DNA from: Astropecten irregularis
Lineage: Eukaryota; Echinodermata; Asteroidea; Paxillosida; Astropectinidae
DNA length: 64,000 nt
Direction: 5' to 3'
Assembly (NCBI GenBank): GCA_963971285.1
Contig: OZ020255.1
Span: 5,580,001-5,644,000 of the forward strand
Below, in pieces: positions 1-11,521 of the stretch (position 1 is its first letter; every line of letters begins with the position of its first letter). The notes below the pieces were generated by a model. It was given only the letters and a program-made list of their open reading frames with translations, was not told where the DNA came from and made no database searches. The translations under genes were made by a program, and so were the position numbers.

Positions 1-483
1 AATACACTTCATGGATTTAGTTCTGTCAAATATGAAGTGGCAAGATACACCATCATTCAATTTAGTTTGTAATTCTTTGCTTCCCTGTCTTATTTCAAAG
101 GACACCGCTCCTTTAAAAGGCTTGTCACTGTAGTGTGTTAAGTATCAGGGTTTTATAAATAGGTTTTAATCAGATATACAGTATATGGTATTTTATAATT
201 GTATTTCTCAGGACTTGAGGACAAATTACTGAGCTCTTAGTGGCCAACAGCTAATGAATGAAGGGAAAATTCAGCGCAACGCTTTAAATTGTCAAGGTCA
301 CAGAATATGCAATCAATGAGCATTGAACTTGACAATTGTATTGTGTAGCACAGTGCAGTGTTATTGTTCTGCCATTGGTGCATTTTTGTGACAGGGCATG
401 CAGTGTGCTTAGTCATCTACCCGTGTCATGTCTTTCTACGCGGCTCATTAGTTATGCGGAAATCCAAAAACTGAATTCTGTTA
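1..483. other. Non-coding stretch, nothing recognised
   Basis: I see no exon, RNA gene or named repeat here. The short open frames are of the length expected by chance in AT-rich DNA. Confidence 0.5.
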
Positions 484-885
484 GTAAAGGCAGCGTACAG
501 AATTTGCAAGACCTCAAAAAAAAAGAAAAAAATTATTGAGTTTGAGACAGAAAATGGACTCAACAGTTCGTAAACAGTGCAAACAGTCACCATGGGAAAT
601 CTTGGTTCATCATATGCTGGGTTTTTCAAGAAAATCAAGATTTAGTGTTTTTCTTAAAGATCGTTCGTCCGAACGATTTAGTAGCGTTTCAAAAGCATGG
701 TGTAACCGTGAAGGATTCGTAGGGGGGGCAAGAATATTTTGGCCGTATTTCTGCTATCCAGATGAACAAAGCGTATAAAGGTACATGAAACAACGTCTAT
801 AAGGAAGTTTAAGACCTTCACTTCTGTTTAAGTACCAAATTCAGCCAAAACACACATCTTTGCAAATCCTATATGCTTCCTTTAA
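484..885 (+). mobile_element. MITE, family TTAA-B, copy 1
   Basis: About 400 bp, matching copies at 3876-4270 and, reversed, 20846-21258. The ends are imperfect inverted repeats (AGGCAGSGTACAGRATTTGC at the left, the reverse of AAGGGAGCATATAGGATTTG at the right). The right end has a TTAA target duplication; the left one has decayed. No coding capacity, so it is non-autonomous. TTAA targets are typical of the piggyBac superfamily; that assignment is inference. Confidence 0.75.
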
Positions 886-1257
886 AAGGTATGGTACAGA
901 ACTGGTTTTTGCGATAAAACCGTTGCTGACAGTGAAAGCACATTATGTAATCCATCATATACCTTAACTGACAAACCTGTAGAAGTTTGAGGTCAATCAG
1001 CCATCTGGGTCACGAGAAAATCGTGAAAACCTGTGTACAGAGAACTGTACACATTTCAACGAATGAATAAAACGCTTCGAAGCGATTTATTCCAATCGGA
1101 AAATAGTTTCATTTATTTCTCAACGAATATGGCATTTCAGACAAAAACATTTCATGGGATGTTTTCTCCTATCATCACCATTATACTGTGTAAGTTTTAT
1201 ATGAATCTGTGATCATGAAGTGTATTTTGTCTTACCAATTCTGTACCATCCCTTTAA
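882..1257 (+). mobile_element. MITE, family TTAA-C
   Basis: The ends are inverted repeats: AAGGTATGGTACAGAACTGG at the left and CCAATTCTGTACCATCCCTT at the right. Both are flanked by TTAA. It shares its left TTAA with the right TTAA of the preceding TTAA-B element, so the two insertions abut exactly. Only copy of this family in the window. Confidence 0.75.
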
Positions 1258-1674
1258 GGGGGTAGGTTATTCAAGTTCATTCGATTTCTGAATATGAAGT
1301 CGCTTGAGAAACCACATAGGAAATTGGTCAGGATGATAAAATTCTAACAAAGCAAACTGAATAAAACTTGATTCAGAGTTATGACATTTGGAATTATAAT
1401 GTAAGGAAATTGAGCATTGTGTTGTCTACACACATGTACGCATGCGGAAATTCTTTGAAGTTTGCATTTGTATGGTCACCATTCGTCCTTTGATGTGCCG
1501 ACTTTTTCTGTCCACAATGCAGACCGCCAACACACCATTTTCCATCTTGCCAAATTAATCAAAATTGTTTTTTAAACAAATTATATTGCTGTTGTTGGTA
1601 TCCATTTGACCAGGCACCCAATGCAATTAGGCAAATAAAAGGCAAATAATAAAAACAAACAGTGCAGTTTACAC
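1258..1674. other. Non-coding stretch, nothing recognised
   Basis: AT-rich sequence without a supportable exon or repeat. Confidence 0.5.
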
Positions 1675-2035
1675 TTAAAGGTAGTATCATACTTTGGTAA
1701 GAGACCAAAACAGAAATGTTCACAGATTTACATATATAACCTTCAGGGTATGAAGATGATGCTGGTAGAAACCTACCGTTAAAATATTTCCGTCTGAAAT
1801 GGTGTATTTATCCAGAAATTAATAAAACAACAACCACATTTTTTTTTTATCTTTTAAAAGATCAAAAATAAAAGAGAAAAGAAAATACTGTGGCCATTTT
1901 TCACTGTTTTCTCAAAAAGTTGGCACCGTATGGGACTGAAATTTTCACAGATTACTTTTACTGTATCTTGCTTAATATCTTTGCCCAGGAATCTGTATTT
2001 CTTTGACAAAAACCAAAGTATGATACTACCTTTAA
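1675..2035 (+). mobile_element. MITE, family TTAA-A, complete copy
   Basis: Reference copy of the most abundant family here. TTAA on both sides, with 20-bp near-perfect inverted ends (AGGTAGTATCATACTTTGGT and its reverse). The middle has a short hairpin (ATCTTTTAAAAGATC) and conserved internal blocks such as TTTTCACTGTTTTCTCAAAA. No open reading frame. Related full or partial copies lie across the whole window. Confidence 0.85.
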
Positions 2036-2249
2036 TATTCAAGTAGGAAATTAATAGCTTTTTTTTATGCATGACTTATTTGATATATTTTTGGAGTTTT
2101 GTTCAACTTATCATGCGTGTGTTTTTTTTTTTACCTGGAAAAGACAACACACAAGAAAACACTCACAATCTGACCCCCCCCCCAAAAAAAATGTGACCTT
2201 TTTTGTGTGTTTTTTTTTCTGTGAAAATTTACTGCTTTTGGCTTTATTG

Positions 2250-3760
2250 CTATGCCCAATGTAGCGCAGGGCCAGTGAACACCTTGGCTTAATTTGAAAA
2301 GGCCTTGCACCTGGGTGTTTAAACTGCCCGCACAGTCGACCAATTTCCTCTGCTGAGTGCTTAATGAAGTTGTTGCCGCCACGTCCAGGTATCGTTTTGC
2401 CTACGTTAGACGTCACCAGCCAGTTGGGGTTTTTGCCTTCATTGCTTGTGGTCGCCATGGCAACGTCGGAAGCGACGCGTGCTGTTTTCACCATTATCAA
2501 CAGGTCGGTGAATGTTTGGCGGCGCGGAGCTGGCGGTGTTGTTTATCTGATCCGATGGCACAGGGGGGGCCGGCCTTATCTCATGTTGTAACCTTCAGCC
2601 GTGACTGGGGTTGGGTATCGGAAGCCTTCTTTGTAGCACGCATCAGCCTTGAGGAGTTTCTCATCAGTAAAGCATGCTGGCTGAGTGCCGATGGGCTCAG
2701 TGCTGCGAGTCAGTCGCAAACAGTTGTCATTTGCAGGGTCACTGTGGTTGTCTGAAATGAATTGCTCTCCGTCGTACGGCACGAGATGTATGCAGTCACT
2801 AATAGTCAGCATCAGAATGGAATAGACTATGCTCTTGGGAGTCATTTAGCAGCTATTGCTTTTTCGGTAGTACCAGTGGCTTGTCTGTGTACTTATTCCA
2901 TAATGCACGAGTAAATGGACGTGTGGGTTTCCACATAATTATGTAGGTTCTGCTTTTATTAGAGATTAATGGTGCGGCTATTTGCTCTGTGATCTTCTGC
3001 GTGTGAGTGGCGTCTGATCACGGGTAGAGTCGGATCGGAGAGAGATTGCAATCAACTTGCTGTCATATCACCTGGATAGTATTTGGTGTGATGATCAGCG
3101 GTGGATTCTGGGATTCTTTACTTGATTGCGCCGTCTTCTCTGTCTTGCCTGCGGATGTTGCTGCCGCTATCAAAATATTGATTGCCGACAATCAGGATGC
3201 TGGAGTTGTGTTGGAGCCGGTTGTGACATGGATTGATGGATGGTTGGGGAAAGCGGTTTCCTTAGGAGTGGATGGTGCATCTCTGCTAACCTTTACAAGA
3301 CTTAGCTGTCTTGTTGCTGTTTGCACCGTGGGCTCTTGCGGGCATCGGTAATAACCCAAGTGGATTTGATTTGCAGCGTTCAGCTGGAATCTTTGAGTGG
3401 ATCTGCCTTTTCCCGAGTGAAGATGCTCCTTCGTGCGGAATAACCTCAACCATGCCGTCTCGTGGGGAAATCGGGCATCCGAAGGATCATACCTCCTTGC
3501 TGGAGTGACTTGGAACCTCCCTGTTGACCAGAGAAGGTCTCAGTTTTGGAGAGCATGCTGATATCTGGCGAGGGGGAGCAAAGCCGAAAGCGGGGTTGCG
3601 TCCCGATCGGTCCACTTTGACTGCCAATGTTGAGTGCCATGAAAACTGGGGCCTTAGCCCAGGCTGCCACGCCGGGCCTCAAGCGTAGGGGATCCACCAG
3701 CTACTTGTACAGAGTCCACAGTACGGGCTTGGGCAGGGAGATTGAGTGTGTGGTCTTACT
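2250..3760. other. GC-rich block of unknown origin
   Basis: Clearly richer in G and C than its surroundings, with several modest open frames on both strands (for example 2357-2755 plus, 2111-2500 minus, 3046-3351 plus, 3446-3697 minus) but no continuous one. No protein domain is recognisable. The composition suggests a decayed coding element or a retroposed gene copy, but I cannot name a family. Two minus-strand pieces, at about 2576-2845 and 3446-3697, both read PIGTQP, perhaps by chance. Confidence 0.3.
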
Positions 3761-3810
3761 ATCCTTCAAACATGGTTTGTATTAGCATAATCTGTTTGGT
3801 TTTTTATTTT

Positions 3811-4557
3811 TTAAAGGTAACTTCATATTTTGGTAGCATACCGAAACATATCCTCATAGATTTACCTATGTAACTTTAAAGGCAGGGTACAGGATTTGCA
3901 AGGCCTCCAAAAAAGAATTATTGAGTTTGAGACAGAAAATGGATTCTACAGTTCATAAACAGTGCAAACAGTCACCATGGGAAATCTTGGTTCATCAGAT
4001 GCTGGGTTTTCCAAGGAAATCAAGATTTAGTGTCTTTTAAAAAGATGGTTCGTTTGAACAATTTTTTAGCATTTTGAAAGTGTGGTGTAACCGTGAAGGA
4101 TTCGAAGGGGGGCAAGATTATTTTGGCCGTATTTCTGCTATCCAGATGAACAAAGCGTAAAAAGGTACATGAAACAACGTCTGTAAGGAAGTTTAAGACC
4201 TTCACTTCTGTTTAAGTACCAAATTCAGCCAAAACGCACATCTTTGCAAATCCTATATGCTCCCTTTTAATACAGGGTATGAAGATGGTGATGGTAGAAA
4301 TACAGTTTATTTTTTTCTGCTTGAAATGCTGTATTTATCCAGAAAAAGAGCACATCATCCAAAGATTAGAACAAAAACAGTTTTGATCTCAGGGTGAGAT
4401 CAAAACTCCTGTGAATAGATGCGACAATCAGGACGGAGCATTTTTCTAAAACTGTTTTTAAGTAGGGTATTTTGGGACGTTCACAGATGACTGTCGACAT
4501 TTGTGCCCACGAATCTGCATTTGTTTGACAAAAACCAATGAATAACGCTACCTCTAA
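3811..4557 (+). mobile_element. MITE, family TTAA-A, split by a nested MITE
   Basis: The left part (3811-3875) and right part (4271-4557) together make one diverged TTAA-A element, interrupted by a TTAA-B element at 3876-4270. The right end has lost the perfect TTAA (CTAA). The nesting shows that TTAA-B was active after this TTAA-A copy landed. Confidence 0.7.
3876..4270 (+). mobile_element. MITE, family TTAA-B, copy 2 (nested)
   Basis: Inserted into a TTAA-A element with TTAA on both sides. Close to the copies at 484-885 and 20846-21258 over its whole length. Confidence 0.8.
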
Positions 4558-5155
4558 TCAACGTGATTTACATCACGGGTCATTCATCTAGGGTACGGCG
4601 GAATATATTGTCCTACATTTTGCGGGCACATTGACAATTTGAAGCTTCAAATAACCACAAGGGAAACTGACTGAATTTACATTTGACTTGGTTGTCTTTC
4701 CATGCATAAGAAATTGTACATCACCCTGTTTTTAGTTTTGCTTCTTTTTTTTTTCTTTTTTTTTTATTTATGCTGTGCTTTTTAAGATTTCTGATGAAGT
4801 AGTTGTTGCTACGAAAGCTCAATGCACAATTGCACATTTTAAACTCTAGTTAGTCAACAACTTGGATTTCTTTATTTTATGAGATTTCTTTGTCAACTTG
4901 CAAAATAAAAAATCATTGTACCAAAATAAAGTGCTAAAATTTTGTGATAATTCGGAGTTGAGTTAATATAATGTACCACAAATTTTTGAATGGATGATTT
5001 TTTGCCTTTTTATTCACCATGGGAAAAAATAATGACTTTTGCAATCTAATTTGTGGTGTTTCTGCCAAATTGTAGATGACTTAAACAAAAATCGCCACAA
5101 AAACCCCCAAGCAAAAACAAAGTAAACACACAAAAAACCTGTCAAACAGTGTTGA
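4558..5155. other. Non-coding stretch with T-rich tract
   Basis: Contains a T-rich run near 4742-4772 and a short block (near 4652) shared with the flank of the SINE copies at 8466 and 8790. No exon seen. Confidence 0.4.
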
Positions 5156-5230
5156 TAAGATTAGATTAGATTAGATTAGATTCGTTTTGATTCGATTCGA
5201 TTCGATTCAATTTGATTCGATTCGATTCGC
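5156..5230 (+). repeat. Simple repeat (TTAGA / GATTC pentamers)
   Basis: A run of ATTAG pentamers passes into a run of GATTC pentamers. The same GATTC pentamer appears again at about 5365-5385, on the other side of a hairpin-bearing repeat. Confidence 0.8.
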
Positions 5231-5365
5231 TCCTAGCAGGATCTTAGCCTTTGAGAAAGATCCTGCTAGGATCAAAACGCGTCAGGCCCTCCTAACTTTA
5301 AGCATTTGATATATTTCAGGTCATTTTGGCTGATGAGCAGTTTGCAGCAGTTTATTACTTGTATC
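5228..5365 (+). repeat. Interspersed repeat with GATCCTAGCAGGATC hairpin
   Basis: A short inverted repeat (CCTAGCAGGATCTT / AAGATCCTGCTAGG) is followed by a conserved tail reading GGTCATTTTGGCTGATGAGC and ending near ATTACTTGTA. Copies or pieces lie at 12358-12516 (minus), 13855-13967, 20634-20690, and partly at 9850-9900 and 19990-20030. Type unknown; a SINE-like or foldback element is possible. Confidence 0.6.
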
Positions 5366-5937
5366 GATTCGATTCGATTCGATTCTTTATTACCCTATTA
5401 CCCTATTACAGGGTAGTTAAAAATGCTCACAAAGGATTAAGAACAATATAAAAACAATGACATATTGTCTTTGTAACTTTGAATGATTGATTTATTCCTC
5501 ACATCAAATTACAACAATTTTTGTATCATTCATTCCTGAAATAGATAGATTTGCTTGTTTTTTGCTTAATTTCTTGAAAAAAAAAAGACCCCGCATATTT
5601 CAGATAAAATGATTTTCACTGGAGCTGATTATTACTTATACATTCTTCAAAGCAATGGAGCTTGTTATGTTTTAATTGAATGGCTTTCGCTGGTAAATGT
5701 TCAAATGTTTAGAGCCGTTTTGTGTTGCAAATTATTTTGTGTACCTTATATCTACCCCAGCATGCTTTCAGAATACTGGAATGTGAAGTTGTACACGTAC
5801 ATTACATTATAATACATGCATTACTTCTGCATGAATGGAGACAGTATAGGACTGATTGGTTGGCATTTTGCCATGGCAGTACAAACGACTCTTACGTTTT
5901 AAAGTGTCCATGTAATTGGAATACTACCACAGTACTT

Positions 5938-6270
5938 GTAGTATCATACTTTGGTAGCACACCAAAACAGAAATCCTCACATATTTACCTATAACTTACA
6001 GGGTATAAAGCTGGTGATGATAGAAGCGGCATTTCTGCCTGAAATGCTGTATTTATTTATTTAGAAAAGTGTAAAACCAGTGACCAAAATAATTTTTGAT
6101 CTTTTAAAGATCAAAAATTAAAGAGAGAAGACTTAAGAAATACTGTGGCCGTTTTTCACTGTTTTCTCAAAAAGTGGGCACCATTTTCACAGACTGTTAC
6201 TGTATCTTCCTTGATATTTTTGCCCATGAATCTGTATTTCTTTGACGAAAACCAAAGTATGATATTACCT
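5938..6270 (+). mobile_element. MITE, family TTAA-A, diverged copy
   Basis: Retains both inverted ends and the central hairpin. The TTAA at the ends has decayed. Confidence 0.75.
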
Positions 6271-6302
6271 ATAACTTACATTATTGGTTCTTGACTGAGG
6301 TC

Positions 6303-6548
6303 TGGAGCCAATTTCATGGAGCTGCTAAGCACAACAAAATTGCTTAACACAAAAATGTCTTGGCCAATAAAACAAACCATTGAAAATTCCATTTCATATT
6401 CATGGTTAGCGAACGACAGCCAAAAAACAATGGTACATGTAAGTGATGCACAACACGTGGACATTTGGTTGTTAATCCTGTTTTTAAGACAGAAATTCCA
6501 TGCTTATCTAATTTTTGTGCTAAGCAGGGCTGTGCAATTTGGGTATGG
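6303..6548. mobile_element. MITE with GCCAATTTCATGGAGCTG ends, copy 1
   Basis: Foldback-type element of about 245 bp: left end GAGCCAATTTCATGGAGCTG, right end containing GTGCTAAGCAG. Better preserved copies at 11168-11415 and 35245-35489 show the ends as inverted repeats. Non-coding. Confidence 0.6.
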
Positions 6549-6789
6549 GTATTTGGCTAATTTCTGCTCTGGCTTTTGGTCAAGGGCTTAGCAATGGAAG
6601 CTGCTAGTAAATAATATTTTTTATTGGAAAGAGAATTTTCAGTAAATTCTGGCATTTCTCAGAAAAGCTTTGGTGGTCTCACTTTGTAAGGCCAGAGTTT
6701 CAGCATGACAATGATATCCTCAAGAAAAGAAAACAAAAATTGGACTTAAATTAAGAAACACTATGTTCAAATGCTTAATGTGGTATGTC

Positions 6790-6880
6790 TGATTTCAGTC
6801 ACCACAATTCAAATCAAACACATTCTGGATATGTATTCATTAAACTTTGGTGTCAATTTCCTCACGTTAGTTTTTTGTTG
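6790..6880 (+). repeat. Short interspersed repeat block
   Basis: About 90 bp containing TTTCAGTCACCACAATTC, matched at 24070-24145 with the same internal order. Family unknown. Confidence 0.45.
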
Positions 6881-7084
6881 GCATGCATTTTGAACACAAC
6901 ATAATGCTTATGATTGATCCCTCCCCCCCCCCCCCAATGTCCAAGGGCAGAACAGCTGCAGGCTGCTCATAATTTGATTTGTCATGGAATAAGAACAAAC
7001 CTATAGAATTTTCTGCTCAATTGATCATTGGAAACAGTAGAAAACGGCAAAAAAATTGTTGCCATTGTTATGCCAAATTGTTTG

Positions 7085-7255
7085 AGAATAGGTGTTTCAT
7101 TTTTATCTTTCCAAGATAAAAAATATTTTGCGGTGTATGCTATTTAGTATTACTATTTTCCTGGATGAAAACAACATGTCAGGCAAAAGCATTTTTACCC
7201 CGTCTTTATACCCTGTAAGTTTTGCGTAAATCTGGGAACATTTCTGTTTTGCTTT
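7085..7255 (-). mobile_element. MITE, family TTAA-A, partial reversed copy
   Basis: Carries the reversed 5' half of the family (the blocks TATACCCTGTAAGTTTTGCG and CATTTCTGTTTTG). It ends in a TTTA microsatellite. Confidence 0.5.
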
Positions 7256-7257
7256 GT

Positions 7258-7288
<31 letters not shown>

Positions 7289-7580
7289 TTCATCTCATCC
7301 AACAGCAGGGTAACCGCCAATTACAGGGAGAGGTAAACAAGCAAAATTATAAACAAAACAACAAATTAAAATATTACATTAAAAAAGTAATACAAATGAA
7401 GCACAGATACGAAAAAATAAATAGATACGAAAAAATAAGCCTATAAATAAATTTAGTTAAATAAATAAATAAATAACAAACAGATAAATAAATTATTAAA
7501 TATTAGAAAAAAAAATTAAAAAAATAAAACAATGAATGCAATAATAAATAATTAAATAAACAAAAACAAACAATAAATAA
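7256..7580. repeat. TTTA microsatellite and A-rich low-complexity tract
   Basis: About ten TTTA units at 7256-7293, then a long A-rich tract of AAAT, AATA and AAAC units to about 7580. Confidence 0.75.
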
Positions 7581-8088
7581 ATATATGAATACTTTATATC
7601 TGTATATACAATCTATATAAATTAGAAATACTGTAGCCTGTTGTAAGTGGATGAAATCCTGGAAATAAAGCCACGCTTCGTCACTTCAACTCGGCTACGT
7701 GGGATGTGGAAGATTACCAATGTTGTAGGCATATGCCCTTAAAACAGGCATTGGATATTACAACATACCACGAAGACAGTAAGTCTCCATTACAGGTTCA
7801 TTCCTTGTATCACCCATTGCAGGCTGTTCCTGTTGGCATTACATGTATATGGATTTCATGTGGCTTTAATGGAAATGCCCTTTTTGACCAAGGCCAATAA
7901 CATGTGCCCTCCGAAGTCCACAGTCTGATACTCAGGGACTGTTTTGATTTTCTGCCGGCATGTCTTGCTGGATTGGATCAATTTTATTGACCACCGCAGA
8001 TTCAATTTATGCCGGATCCAATAGAAAATTAGGTCGTAACCATGGGCCAGTTTTATAATAAAGAATTGCTAACTGCATACATTTCCTA

Positions 8089-8251
8089 AATAGCGCTCCG
8101 CACTAATGACGTCACAGAATCCCCGGATGTCAGACAAACATTGTCTCACACGCGTAGTGTACATGGACGCGCACACACACACACACGTGCATGGCTACAA
8201 ATGTTTGTCTGAGTTCTGGTGCTATTTTTAGCGTAAGTGCGGAGCGCTATT
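8089..8251. mobile_element. Short MITE with AATAGCGCTCCGCAC ends, copy 1
   Basis: About 163 bp with inverted ends AATAGCGCTCCGCAC / GTGCGGAGCGCTATT, conserved ACGTCA and ACAAACATTGT blocks and a CA-rich centre. Other copies at 10915-11080, 13027-13163 and 26318-26477. Confidence 0.8.
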
Positions 8252-8269
8252 CCATGTAATATACATTGC

Positions 8270-8460
8270 TTCCGACTGGTTTTTTGTTTTGTTTGTTTTG
8301 GGGTTTTTTTTGGGGGGGGGGTGTTTTGTTTTGGTGGGTTTTTTTGTGGTAGTTTTTTGCGTTTTGGAGCATTTTTTGGCGTTTGTGTTTTTCATTTTTC
8401 GTTTTTTCGGTTCTTCGGTTCTTATGTTTTTCGTTTGTTTTTCATTTTAATAAAATCATG
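8270..8460. repeat. G/T-rich low-complexity tract
   Basis: Runs of TTTTG, TTTGG and G give a chance open frame of phenylalanine, glycine and cysteine. Not a gene. Confidence 0.6.
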
Positions 8461-8465
8461 AAATA

Positions 8466-8640
8466 ACCACAATGGAAACTGACTGAATTTTAAAGTCTTT
8501 GAAAAGTGAACAAAGAAAAATTTACTGGAGCGGGATTTGAACCGGCAACCTCCTGAATACCGTACAGGCATTCTACCAACTGAGCTATCAAGCCCTATGT
8601 TGGTGGTGACCCCAATAGTCAATTATCTTTGTTCGTTTGG
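8466..8640 (-). mobile_element. tRNA-derived SINE
   Basis: Read on the minus strand it contains a box A (TAGCTCAGTTGG) and a box B (GGTTCAAATCC) at tRNA spacing, followed by a conserved tail (TTTTTCTTTGTTCACTTTTC) and AATTCAGTCAGTTTCC. The upstream block GACTATTGGGGTCACCACC is shared with the copy at 23612. The acceptor stem does not pair well, and several diverged copies exist, so this is a SINE rather than a working tRNA gene. Confidence 0.75.
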
Positions 8641-8789
8641 CAGTCAGAAGCCATGAAACCACGCACACACCGTTACACCCCAGGGATCGTTTCAATGATA
8701 AACGCAACAATGCTGCAACCTGGGAACGGCACATGGGGGATCACTCTAAGAGGATACGGCTTTTTATTTAATATATATGTGAAATATTA

Positions 8790-8935
8790 ACCACAAAGGA
8801 AACTGACTGAGTTTTAAGTCACGAACATGGCTCAGTTGGTACTTGGTAGAGCGTCTGTACAGTATTCAGGAGGTCGCTGGTTCAAATCCCGCTCCAGTCA
8901 AATTTTCTTTGTTCACTTTTCAATGTTTTTCCTTT
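8790..8935 (+). mobile_element. tRNA-derived SINE, second copy
   Basis: Contains a box A-like GGCTCAGTTGG, a small insertion, and box B GGTTCAAATCC followed by CGCTCCAGTCAAATTTTC, as in the copy at 8466-8640 but on the other strand. T-rich tracts follow to about 9005. Confidence 0.7.
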
Positions 8936-9458
8936 TTTTTTTCTTCTTTTTTTTTCGATTTTCGTTTTTAATTTTCCATTTTTTTTTTTTTCTTTTTTTT
9001 TTTCCTTTTTGGGAAGGGGAAATTATCGTACAAATTGACAAGGGAATAATACCATTGCTTCATCAACCTCCGATACCTGTTGTCCATTACATTTTAGGAG
9101 CCATGCCTTCTTATTCACAATTAGTACACACACATTAATGAATACTGGCGTAATAATTGACTGCCTTTCTTCATTACCAGCTAATGACATTTTTTTGTTT
9201 GCTAAGCTTTTATGTTACCCCGGCCCCCCTCCTCTTCTGTCAAATTTTCCTCATAAAAACTGGAAAGTCTGTCATGAATTGATTTACGTGCAAGCTGTAT
9301 GTACATAAGGTTTTGGTGCAGCATGTCATTCCCTGTTGGCAAATTAAAGAGAATTTGAAGTTAACGTTGTTTTCTAGTTTTCTTCTTCGACTTACACATG
9401 ACATTAGACCAACTTCTCTTTTGCGACATAGAATTAATTTTGAGCTAATGTTTTTTGG

Positions 9459-9497
9459 GGTCTAGAAGAGCCACCGTGGTGGCCAAGACTAGACCCT
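9459..9497. repeat. Short palindrome
   Basis: GGTCTAGAAGAGCCACC and the following GGTGGCCAAGACTAGACC form an imperfect hairpin. Function unknown; it may be an insertion footprint. Confidence 0.5.
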
Positions 9498-9640
9498 TCT
9501 TCTAACATTCGCTTCTGTCTTTTTAGTAGAAAAGCATGCATTTGTCACGTTGTTTAATTAATCGGCGCGGTGCGTAGAACTGAAAAGATCCAGTATTATT
9601 CAGCTTTTTTTTTTCAGTTGCATTTTTTTTTTGGGGGGGG

Positions 9641-9680
9641 GGGCTAGACACAATTTTGAGGCCTCTATCTAGCCCCCCCG
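9641..9680. repeat. Short palindrome with G and C runs
   Basis: GGGGGGGCTAGACA pairs with TATCTAGCCCCCCC across a short loop. This is the second CTAGA-centred hairpin within 200 bp. Confidence 0.5.
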
Positions 9681-10257
9681 TAAACCTGCCGCCGGACACA
9701 GCTGAGTAGTACACTATGTACGTGAGTAACGTAACCAAACCGGAGAGAATAAGGTTCAAGCTGGTGGAACTGATGTTGCATTGCTAGCCATTAAGATGGT
9801 ACTGACAATGAAAATCAATCGAAACCCAAACTGCTTTGAGTTTAAGGGCCCGACACGTTTCGATCCTAGCATGAACTTTATCCAAGGCTGAATGGCAAGA
9901 CTTTCCTTTCTCCTTGCAGTATGGACGTCAGATATCCAAAATGAAAAGCTGAGACATGTCCTCTTTGATTTCTTTCTAAAAAAGAAATTTGATGGTAGAA
10001 CTAAATTTTAAATATCCAGGGTTCCGCATGTTATGTTGACCCAAGCCTTGTATCCATCATGTGTAATGAATATAACCTCATATTGTCATGTCAATTTGGG
10101 AACCAGCTCTATATCATGCAAAATGAGCTGGCTCATAACGCTTTGTTTACAGTGCCAGCCACATATATGAGGCACGTTCACACACCATGTGCACCCAAAT
10201 AATCGCGATTATTTGGGTCGCAATTTGAATCGCGATTTTTAATTTAATTTTTTTTTT

Positions 10258-10610
10258 TGAAAAACAGAAACAGAAATGTTCACAGATTTACATAAAACTT
10301 ACAGGGTATAAAGATGGTGATGGTAGAAACATACTGTTAAAATGCTTACAATTTTCAGGTTTAAAATTTCTGCCTGAAATGCTGTATTTATCCACAAAAA
10401 GAGTAAAACCAATCGACTGAAAACAATTTTGATCTTCGGAAGATCAAAAATCCTTTGTCAAAAAATTACTTGGGCGTTTTTCACTGTCTTCTCAAAAAGT
10501 GGGCACTGTATGGGACTGGGAATTTCTCACATGACTGTTACTGTATCTTTCTCGATATTTTACCCATGAATCTGCATTACTTTGACAAAAACCAAAGTAT
10601 GAAATTACCG
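10258..10610 (+). mobile_element. MITE, family TTAA-A, 5'-trimmed
   Basis: Lacks the outer left end but keeps the internal blocks, central hairpin and the right end up to GAAATTACC. Confidence 0.75.
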
Positions 10611-10630
10611 TTAGCGTTCATGTGTTACAT

Positions 10631-10903
10631 TAGGGCTCGAAATATCCACTAGACCTTGGACCGAGTCTAGTGATTTCAGTGTCGGTCTAGTAAAGTGTGT
10701 ACTGCACTAGTCCAGCTGTCTAGTGATTTTGTGAGCTTGCTCAATTTAAAATGATGCCTAAATTGATGATTTTTGACACAATATTGCATACAATTACAGT
10801 TTTCCTATGTACACAGGTCTAGTCAAAACAGTTTAGGTCTTCTAAAATGTTTCAGTTACTAGACCTGCTGTCCAGTGCTCTTTTCATGAAATATGAGCCC
10901 TGT
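10631..10903. mobile_element. MITE with AGGGCTCGAAATAT ends
   Basis: Inverted ends AGGGCTCGAAATAT and ATATGAGCCCT enclose several CTAGAC / GTCTAG motifs. The terminal style resembles hAT-type elements; no clear 8-bp target duplication was seen. Confidence 0.55.
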
Positions 10904-10914
10904 GCATGTATTTG

Positions 10915-11080
10915 AATAGCGCTCCACATTTGCGGTAAAAATAGCACCCGGATCTCAGACAAACATTGCAACCATGCAAACGTGTGCGGGTTTGCGCGTG
11001 CATGTACATGTACACTACGTGTGTGAGACAATGTTTGTCTGACATCCGGGGATTTTGTGACGTCATTAGTGCGGGGTTGA
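10915..11080. mobile_element. Short MITE with AATAGCGCTCC ends, copy 2
   Basis: Reversed relative to the copy at 8089-8251, with the same ACAAACATTG and ACGTCATTAGTGCGG blocks. Confidence 0.75.
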
Positions 11081-11167
11081 ATGCCTGATATGGTAATGTA
11101 TTCATTTGAAAGAAAAATGTTGCCACCAGTCAAGCACCATCTTTGAACCATGGCGCCAGTGGTTATC

Positions 11168-11415
11168 TGGGGCCAATTTCATAGAACTGCTTAGCACAAA
11201 AAATTGCTTAGCACAAAAATAGCTTGCCAAAGAAAACAAACCGCCATTGAAAAAAAATTCCATTTGATATTCATGGTCATCGAACAACAGCCAACGAACA
11301 ATCACAAGTGATACACAACACATGGAAATTTGGTTGTTGATCCTGTTTTTACTAAGACAGTAATGTCATGCTTAGCCAATTTTTGTGCTAAGCAGCTCTA
11401 TGAAATTTACCCCAG
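11168..11415. mobile_element. MITE with GGGGCCAATTTCATAG ends, copy 2
   Basis: Left end GGGGCCAATTTCATAGAACT, right end GCTCTATGAAATTTACCCC. Internal GCTTAGCAC / GTGCTAAGC repeats. Confidence 0.75.
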
Positions 11416-11521
11416 GGCATGATAAATGACCCAGTTTTGAGAAGAGGTAACATCTCTTTGTTAATACCTTGCATGAGTTGGTGATTGATTTTTGTGGTAA
11501 CACTTTCGAATACCGGGGTAT

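Noticed and set aside
8515-8600. Functional tRNA gene
   Set aside because: Box A and B are present but the acceptor stem is poor and several diverged copies with shared flanks exist, so it is a SINE.
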